A DNA stretch of 47,307 nucleotides from Poseidonibacter ostreae (GTDB lineage: Bacteria > Campylobacterota > Campylobacteria > Campylobacterales > Arcobacteraceae). Positions 41,748-47,307 of this stretch are shown here, one piece after another. Location: assembly GCF_009208055.1 (NCBI RefSeq), contig NZ_WFKI01000019.1, positions 1 through 47,307 on the forward strand. Direction: 5' to 3'. Below the pieces are notes generated by a model. That model did no database searches. It saw only the letters and a program-made list of their open reading frames with translations, and had not been told where the DNA came from. Every line of letters begins with the position of its first letter. Position 1 is the stretch's first letter. The translations under genes were made by a program, and so were the position numbers.

Positions 41748-44734
41748 TGAGCAATATATATGAATTCTTAAAAACTTTAAAAGATGATAAACAACTAAAG
41801 AAGTGTGAACTTTTAATAGTAAATGATGATAAACAAGCACAAATAGCTAGTGATATTGTCTCTTTTTTAGGTTTTACTCCTTTTGTTTTATCAGATTTTA
41901 GAGCAAATTTTGGTGATGATTTATTATCTTTTTCAGGTGAACTACAAGAAATTACGAAAGTATTAAATGAATTTTATTCATATAAAAAGCAAAATAAAAT
42001 ATTAATATCACCAATTAGAACAATATCTTTTCCACTTCCAAAAGCAAAATGTTTTGATTCATATACAATAAACTTTGCAGATACTATAAATCTTGAAGAG
42101 TTTAAATCAAAACTTTATAATTGGGGATACTATTTTGTAGATATTGTTACAAGTGAAGCAGAAGCATCTATTAGAGGGGATATTATTGATATTTGTCCAC
42201 TAGGTAGTGAAGTTGGATATAGAATCTCACTTTTTGATGATGAAGTTGAAAGTATTAGAAAGTTTGATATTGAAGATCAAAAATCTTTTAAAGAAGAGAT
42301 TGAAACTATAGATATAACACCTGCATTTTTAGCTTTAGATGAAGAGACTTATGAAAACATAACAAATGAAATTCAAACAGTTTCAAGTGATGCGTTTATA
42401 AAAGATATTCACTCTTTAGGTTTTTGGTACTTAAATGATTTAGGTGAATATTTACCTTCAAGTATGAATTGTTTTATAACACAAGAGTCTTTAGACGAAT
42501 TAGAAGAAGTTTATGTTTTTGAAGAAAAAAGAATTAATAAAGATAAGTTTTTACTAACTCCACAAATATATAAAAGTACAACTCATAAAGAAATAGCACC
42601 AGCAAATGTAAAAGAGTTTATCACTTTTCATAAAAGCAAAAAAATCACAATAATTTCAAGTACAGAAGCTAAGGTAAAAGCTTTTGATTTAGAGTTAAGT
42701 GATTCAAAGATTAATTATGTTTTTGAACCTTATATTATAAATCTTGTAAGTGATGATGAGGTAATAATTTCTTTAAATAAAGAGATTAAAAAAAGACGAA
42801 AAAAGAAAATAAAACTTGTAATTGATGAATTACAAGTAAATGATTTTGTAGTTCATGAAAAACATGGTATTGGACAGTACAAAGGAATAGAACCTGTAAC
42901 TGTAATGGGTGCGAAGCGTGATTTTGTAATTGTTCAATATGCTGGAGAAGATAAGCTTTTAATTCCTGTTGAAAATATTGATTTAGTTGATAGATATGTA
43001 GCTGATGGAAGTTCCTATGCTGTTATTGATAAACTAGGAAAAGGTTCATTTGCTAAGTTAAAAGAGAAAGTTAAAGATAGATTATTTGCAATTGCAAATG
43101 ATATTATAAAACTAGCAGCTGCAAGAGAATTAGTAAATGGTATTAAAATAGATGTAGATAAAAAAGTTTTAAGTGACTTTAGAAAAAGCTCAGGTTTTGA
43201 TTATACAAAAGACCAAGCACGATCTGTATCTGAAATATTTAAAGATTTAAGCTCAGGTAGAGTAATGGATAGATTACTTTCAGGTGATGTTGGATTTGGA
43301 AAAACTGAAGTTGCTATGAATGCAATTTTAGCAACTGTTTTAAATGGAAACCAAGCTATTTTTGTATGTCCTACAACACTGCTTGCAACTCAACATTTTC
43401 ATGGAATGCAAAAAAGATTTGAAGAGTATGGTTTTTCTATGGCAAAACTTGATGGGAAATCAACTGCTAAAGAAAAAAGTGAGATTAAAAAAGGTCTAAA
43501 CTCAGGAGAAATCCAATTTGTAATAGGAACACACTCTTTACTTAATATTACAGCAAAAGACTTAGCTTTAGTTATTGTAGATGAAGAGCATAAATTTGGT
43601 GTAAAACAAAAAGAGAAATTAAAAAACTTACGAGAAGATGTGCATATTTTCTCAATGAGTGCAACACCAATTCCAAGAACTTTAAATCTAGCATTATCAA
43701 AATTAAAAGGTATGAGTTCTCTTTTAACACCTCCAAGTGAAAGATTAGGTGTTAGAACTTATGTAAAAGAGTATAGTGATAAACTAATCAAAGAAATTGT
43801 CTTAAGAGAAAAAAGAAGAGGAGGTCAGCTTTTCTATGTTCATAATAATATTGCATCAATTGAAGCAAAAAAAGCAGATATTGAAGAGATTGTTCCAAAT
43901 ATCAAAGTTGAAATCATTCACTCAAAAATTAAGCCAGCTGATGCTGAAAAAATACTTGATGCCTTTGAAGAAAAGAAATTTGATATTTTATTAGCAACTT
44001 CAATAGTAGAATCAGGTCTTCATCTTCCAAATGCAAACTCAATTATAATTGATGGTGCAGATAGATTTGGTATTGCAGATTTACACCAATTAAGAGGAAG
44101 AGTAGGAAGAAGTAATAAAGAGGGCTTCTGTTATTACGTAGTTGAAGATAAAAAGAAAATTACATCAGATGCAATTAAAAGATTAGTAGCCTTAGAATCA
44201 AACTCTTATTTAGGAAGTGGAACAGCTCTAGCTCATCAAGATTTAGAAATTAGAGGTGGTGGAAATATTATAGGTGAAGCTCAAAGTGGTCATATCAAAC
44301 AAATTGGATATGGCTTATATTTAAAAATGTTAGAAGACACACTAGCAACTCTAAGTGGTGATGCAAAAGAAGAGAAGAAAAATGTTGATATTAAATTAGC
44401 AATTTCGGCATTTATCTCTGATGATTATATAGTTGAAGATAGAGTAAGATTAGAGCTTTATAGAAGACTTTCAAAAACTACACAAAAAGATGAAGTTTAT
44501 AAAATTGAAGAAGAGATGGAAGATAGATTTGGAAAGCCAGATTTACCTACAAAACAATTCTTAGAATTAATTATGATAAAGATATTGAGTTTACAAAAAG
44601 GTATTCAGACAATTAGTTCATACGAAATGAATATTACATTTACAAAAAGTGATGATACAAAAGAGACTATTAAAAGTCCAAGTAAAGATGATGACGATAT
44701 TATTATTACAACTTTAAAATATTTAAGAAAATAG
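41747..44734 (+). CDS. mfd: Mfd transcription-repair coupling factor
   Basis: Mfd is 995 aa, about 150 shorter than E. coli Mfd but normal for Campylobacterota. An N-terminal UvrB-like module leads to the CarD-like RNA-polymerase interaction domain (about 360-425, VNDFVVHEKHGIGQYKGIE), the helicase lobes with SGDVGFGKTEVAMNA (about 511-525), DEEHKFGVKQKE and SATPIPRT, then QLRGRVGRSNKEG and the TRG region. It removes stalled RNA polymerase and recruits UvrA. The start is a GTG overlapping the preceding stop. A 14-bp hairpin terminator follows. Confidence 0.96.
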   Translation: MSNIYEFLKTLKDDKQLKKCELLIVNDDKQAQIASDIVSFLGFTPFVLSDFRANFGDDLLSFSGELQEITKVLNEFYSYKKQNKILISPIRTISFPLPKAKCFDSYTINFADTINLEEFKSKLYNWGYYFVDIVTSEAEASIRGDIIDICPLGSEVGYRISLFDDEVESIRKFDIEDQKSFKEEIETIDITPAFLALDEETYENITNEIQTVSSDAFIKDIHSLGFWYLNDLGEYLPSSMNCFITQESLDELEEVYVFEEKRINKDKFLLTPQIYKSTTHKEIAPANVKEFITFHKSKKITIISSTEAKVKAFDLELSDSKINYVFEPYIINLVSDDEVIISLNKEIKKRRKKKIKLVIDELQVNDFVVHEKHGIGQYKGIEPVTVMGAKRDFVIVQYAGEDKLLIPVENIDLVDRYVADGSSYAVIDKLGKGSFAKLKEKVKDRLFAIANDIIKLAAARELVNGIKIDVDKKVLSDFRKSSGFDYTKDQARSVSEIFKDLSSGRVMDRLLSGDVGFGKTEVAMNAILATVLNGNQAIFVCPTTLLATQHFHGMQKRFEEYGFSMAKLDGKSTAKEKSEIKKGLNSGEIQFVIGTHSLLNITAKDLALVIVDEEHKFGVKQKEKLKNLREDVHIFSMSATPIPRTLNLALSKLKGMSSLLTPPSERLGVRTYVKEYSDKLIKEIVLREKRRGGQLFYVHNNIASIEAKKADIEEIVPNIKVEIIHSKIKPADAEKILDAFEEKKFDILLATSIVESGLHLPNANSIIIDGADRFGIADLHQLRGRVGRSNKEGFCYYVVEDKKKITSDAIKRLVALESNSYLGSGTALAHQDLEIRGGGNIIGEAQSGHIKQIGYGLYLKMLEDTLATLSGDAKEEKKNVDIKLAISAFISDDYIVEDRVRLELYRRLSKTTQKDEVYKIEEEMEDRFGKPDLPTKQFLELIMIKILSLQKGIQTISSYEMNITFTKSDDTKETIKSPSKDDDDIIITTLKYLRK

Positions 44735-44740
44735 AAGAAA

Positions 44741-44778
44741 AAAAGTAGGACAAATTAGGAGAACTTTGTCTTACTTTT
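44741..44778 (+). terminator. Terminator after mfd
   Basis: AAAAGTAGGACAAA (44741-44754) pairs over 14 bp, with one G-U pair, with 44765-44778 around a 10-base loop, ending in TTTT. It begins 6 bp past the mfd stop codon. Confidence 0.75.
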
Positions 44779-44792
44779 ATATTAAGGAGAAA

Positions 44793-44852
44793 ATGACATC
44801 TATTTTAAGTTCGCGGCTTAATTCAAATGTTAAATCAATTATAGAGTTTTAG
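44793..44852 (+). CDS. Candidate 19-residue micro-ORF
   Basis: Just past the mfd terminator, AAGGAG (44784-44789) is placed 3 nt before an ATG opening a 19-codon frame, MTSILSSRLNSNVKSIIEF, ended by TAG at 44850-44852. The frame contains the locally GC-rich TTCGCGGC. The ribosome site is better than that of many real genes here, but a frame this short can arise by chance and no promoter is obvious. The remaining bases to 44901 show nothing I can name. Confidence 0.3.
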   Translation: MTSILSSRLNSNVKSIIEF

Positions 44853-44901
44853 TGTTAATAGTTTGTAAAGAGATTGTAAACAATTTGTTAATAGAATATT
44901 T

Positions 44902-45903
44902 TCATTTAAACTCTAATTCACAAACAACTTGAGCATGATCACTTTTTAATAGTGAGCCATCAGGGTTTTCTTGTAAGTGTTTATCACAAATATCATACTT
45001 AGTAACTTTAGCAATAGAATTTTTATTTTTCTTATTAAACTGTTTTGAGATAAATATATAATCAAGAACATTTCCTTTACCTGCAAAAAAACTAGTAGGA
45101 GTTCTTTTCACCTCTTTTTGTTCAGGATGTGGATTATATATAATTCTTTCATGTTGATTATATGCATCATGTAAAATTAAACTCTCTTTTCTTTTTTCAT
45201 CATGATATTTATCATTACTCAAAGCATCAATAGTTATAGAAAACTCTTTATCATTTAAATCGCACATCAAAATGATTGGCTTATCTTTTTCTTTTTTTAT
45301 ATCAAAAAATAGTGAAGATGCTTCACAAAGTCTTTGTTTTAATGAACTAGAATATTTATCTTTTAAAGCTTTACTAATTAAACTTTTTTTATGCTCAATT
45401 GAATCTTCTTGTTTAAATGTATATTCAAACTCATTTAATCTATTTGATTTTAAATGGCATACGTAAATAAGTATTTCTTGTTCATTAGGAAGAATAATTG
45501 TAGCTTTTATAGGAATTCTAGAAAACTTGAAAAAACCTTCAAAATTATGTTTTTTAATACTAGGAATATGTGCTTTAACTTCTTGTAGCTGTGAAATAGG
45601 AAACTTTGAAGCAATAGCAACTGTTGTACTTGTATAAATAGTTGAGTTCTCTTTACTTGTTTTTGCAATATCTACAGTTTCAAAATAGTTAAACCCTAGT
45701 TCAGAAAGAATATCTTTCAATGAATTTCTTGAAAAAACTTCTTGAAATCCAATCACATCACAATTCATTAAAGTAATTTGATTTTTAATCCATTGAGTTT
45801 TTTCTATCCATTGAAGATTATTGAATTTTTCTTTTTTAGTATACCAAGAGTAAGGAGGCTCTACAAATTGAAAGAGGTTAAATGTACCAAGTCTTATTTT
45901 CAT
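44902..45903 (-). CDS. Endonuclease/exonuclease/phosphatase family protein
   Basis: This 333-aa protein has the EEP fold signatures: LGTFNLFQFVEPPYSW at the N-terminus (metal-binding Asn), DVIGFQEVFSR (catalytic Glu, about 49-59), VCHLKSNR (His), ILMCDLNDKE (Asp-x-Asn, about 213-222) and LKSDHAQVVCELEF at the end (Asp-His pair). No signal peptide is seen, so it acts in the cytosol. The family includes DNases, phosphodiesterases and lipid phosphatases; the substrate cannot be read off. It is divergent from the flavoprotein gene across 58 bp. Confidence 0.87.
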   Translation of the reverse strand: MKIRLGTFNLFQFVEPPYSWYTKKEKFNNLQWIEKTQWIKNQITLMNCDVIGFQEVFSRNSLKDILSELGFNYFETVDIAKTSKENSTIYTSTTVAIASKFPISQLQEVKAHIPSIKKHNFEGFFKFSRIPIKATIILPNEQEILIYVCHLKSNRLNEFEYTFKQEDSIEHKKSLISKALKDKYSSSLKQRLCEASSLFFDIKKEKDKPIILMCDLNDKEFSITIDALSNDKYHDEKRKESLILHDAYNQHERIIYNPHPEQKEVKRTPTSFFAGKGNVLDYIFISKQFNKKNKNSIAKVTKYDICDKHLQENPDGSLLKSDHAQVVCELEFK

Positions 45904-45949
45904 ATAGGAAGTATATCTAAATAATAGATTATATTTAATAATCTTTAGT

Positions 45950-45955
45950 TATTAT
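45950..45955 (+). promoter_or_regulatory. Possible -10 of the flavoprotein gene
   Basis: TATTAT ends 6 nt before the ATG at 45962, and no Shine-Dalgarno is present, so the mRNA may be leaderless. The match is imperfect. A 7-bp inverted repeat (AGATTAT at 45926-45932, ATAATCT at 45938-45944) lies just upstream. Confidence 0.3.
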
Positions 45956-45961
45956 TAGCCA

Positions 45962-47200
45962 ATGAAAACAAATAATTATGATGTAATAGTAATTGGTTCA
46001 GGTGGTGCTGGAATGATTGCTTCAATAACTGCAAGAAAACAAGGTAAAAATGTCCTTCTTTTAGAAAAACTACCAGCTCTTGGTGCAAAATTAAAAGCAA
46101 CAGGTGGAGGAAAGTGTAATCTTACTAATACTTTAAGTAGTGAAGAGTTTATGAACTCTTTTGGTAAAAATGGTAGATTTATGACAACAGCTATTAATAT
46201 GTTAAATAGAGATAGCTTAAGAGAATTCTTTTTAAATATTGGAGTTCAAACTGATACAAAAGATGGCTTTAGAATTTTTCCAGTTACTCATAACTCTTCA
46301 ACAATAATCAAAGCTTTAGAAAAAGAGTTAAACTCTTTAGGTGTAGATATTGAGTGTAATCAGTCAGTACAAAAACTTTTGATTACTAAAGATAGAATCT
46401 CTGGAGTTCAAACTCAGGATAAAGTCTTTAATTCACCAAATGTAATAGTAGCAACTGGAGGACTAGGATTCCCAGTTCTAGGAGCACATGGTGATGGTTA
46501 TGAATTTGCTAAAGAACTAGGTCATAAAATTACAGACCTTTATCCAGCAATGCTTCCTGTTTACACAAAAGAAACATGGGTTGCAAATTGTACTGCTGAT
46601 ACGATTGCTAAAGCTATTGTAAAAATAGATTTAAAAAAAGCAAAGAAATTAAAAGCTGTAGGAGATTTAATCTTTACATCTAAAGGATTAAGAGGACCAG
46701 TTATTCTAGATTTTTCAAGAGAGATTACACCTTTATTAGAAAAGTATGATGAAGTACCTTTACTTATAAACATGGTAAAAGGAAAAAATGAAGATGAGGT
46801 TTTACAAATTATAAAAAAACACGCAAGTTCAAATCCTGATTCAAATGTATTAGATAATGCCTCAATACTTGTACCAAAATCAGTTGCAAAAGAATTATGT
46901 CAAATAGTAAATGCTGATATAAATAAAAAGTTCAAAGAACAAAATGGTGAAGTAAGAAATAATCTAATAAAAATACTTACAAATACTCCTTTAACAGTAA
47001 TAGATTCTGTTGGTTTTAAAAAAGCAATGATTACTAGAGGTGGGGTTACTTTGAAGGAAATAGATCCAACAACAATGAAGAGCAAAATAGTTGATGGTTT
47101 ATATTTTTGTGGAGAAGTGATGGATTTAGATGGACCTTGCGGTGGTTTTAATCTTCAATGGTCTTTTTCAAGTGGTAATTTAGCTGGGCATTTACTATAA
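45962..47200 (+). CDS. HI0933/BaiN-like NAD(P)/FAD-dependent oxidoreductase
   Basis: A 412-aa flavoprotein of the HI0933 family (YhiN/BaiN group). The N-terminal dinucleotide fold is VIVIGSGGAGMIASITARKQ (about 9-28), then LEKLPALGAKLKATGGGKCN with the family's GGGKCNLTN, IVATGGLGFPVLGAHGDGY (about 161-179), and the C-terminal FAD motif FCGEVMDLDGPCGGFNLQWS. It is full length. The physiological substrate of the family is poorly known. It is the last complete gene in the window. Confidence 0.92.
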   Translation: MKTNNYDVIVIGSGGAGMIASITARKQGKNVLLLEKLPALGAKLKATGGGKCNLTNTLSSEEFMNSFGKNGRFMTTAINMLNRDSLREFFLNIGVQTDTKDGFRIFPVTHNSSTIIKALEKELNSLGVDIECNQSVQKLLITKDRISGVQTQDKVFNSPNVIVATGGLGFPVLGAHGDGYEFAKELGHKITDLYPAMLPVYTKETWVANCTADTIAKAIVKIDLKKAKKLKAVGDLIFTSKGLRGPVILDFSREITPLLEKYDEVPLLINMVKGKNEDEVLQIIKKHASSNPDSNVLDNASILVPKSVAKELCQIVNADINKKFKEQNGEVRNNLIKILTNTPLTVIDSVGFKKAMITRGGVTLKEIDPTTMKSKIVDGLYFCGEVMDLDGPCGGFNLQWSFSSGNLAGHLL

Positions 47201-47307
47201 TAGATAAGAAACAATCTAAAACCCAAGAAAAACATAGTAAAACTCCGAAAAGACAAGAACTTTAAAAATTTAAGCTTCTTCTAAGCTTTACCTCTTGACA
47301 AAGTAGG
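47201..47307. other. 3' end of the window, no assignable gene
   Basis: These 107 bases contain two AAGCTT hexamers 5 bp apart (about 47271-47287) and no clear start, terminator or RNA. On the minus strand a frame ending at TAA (47264-47262) could be the tail of a convergent gene, but only 13-14 codons are visible, too few to judge. Confidence 0.4.

Noticed and set aside
47262..47307. Minus-strand frame at the end of the window, possible tail of a convergent gene
   Set aside because: Only 13-14 codons are visible and more than one frame is possible, so no call can be supported.
1..47307. Search for tRNA, rRNA, CRISPR arrays, transposases and phage genes
   Set aside because: Reading the intergenic regions showed no cloverleaf-like or T-loop sequence, no regularly spaced repeat-spacer array and no mobile-element protein. 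A dedicated tRNA or covariance search could not be run.

Overview
The window reads as a chromosomal segment of a very AT-rich, probably marine member of the Campylobacterota, most likely Arcobacteraceae. The grounds are gene order and protein character rather than any marker RNA. The runs aroK-hisD-DUF2018-ispB-hemA-proS, lnt/yajC-secD-secF-leuS-lptE-folC-M23 peptidase-ccmA and mfd match neighbourhoods I recall from Helicobacter and Campylobacter. No rRNA, tRNA, CRISPR array, insertion sequence or prophage was seen. Coding density is high and no gene-free stretch exceeds 300 bases.

Bases 1-11334 form an alcohol-oxidation island. It opens with the C-terminus of a PQQ-dependent alcohol dehydrogenase (ExaA type), followed by a complete pqqABCDE set including a 24-residue pqqA. 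Next come an orphan 228-aa gene divergent from an AraC/GyrI-like regulator, a di-haem cytochrome c peroxidase, a FIST-domain sensor kinase with an OmpR/PhoB-type response regulator, an ExaC/AcoD-type acetaldehyde dehydrogenase, and a DUF779 protein. Periplasmic alcohol oxidation would feed aldehyde to the cytosolic dehydrogenase, and the two-component pair probably controls part of this. Two operator-like arrays stand out: four 7-bp repeats at 11-bp pitch before the aldehyde dehydrogenase (9241-9284), and three GTGCT repeats at 22-bp pitch before the AraC gene (4401-4466). A strong hairpin terminator separates pqqA from pqqB.

Bases 11355-24657 hold exbBD, a PLP enzyme of the D-cysteine desulfhydrase/ACC deaminase family, a Cache-domain histidine kinase, then aroK, hisD, a DUF2018 protein, ispB, hemA, proS, an MscS channel, a tRNA nucleotidyltransferase and lnt. 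Bases 24686-36148 hold the Sec accessory genes, leuS, the LPS-assembly lipoprotein lptE, folC, a LytM/M23 peptidase with the bactofilin ccmA (cell-shape module), and a helicase fused to a TOTE-type archaeo-eukaryotic primase domain whose catalytic motifs look lost.

Bases 36163-47307 hold a KefB-like antiporter, a bifunctional OlsF-like acyltransferase (ornithine lipid), a DUF445 protein, a second orphan histidine kinase, mfd with a small upstream partner, an endonuclease/exonuclease/phosphatase-family protein and an HI0933-type flavoprotein. Several genes carry a good -10 hexamer only 5-8 nt before the start codon, suggesting leaderless mRNAs.
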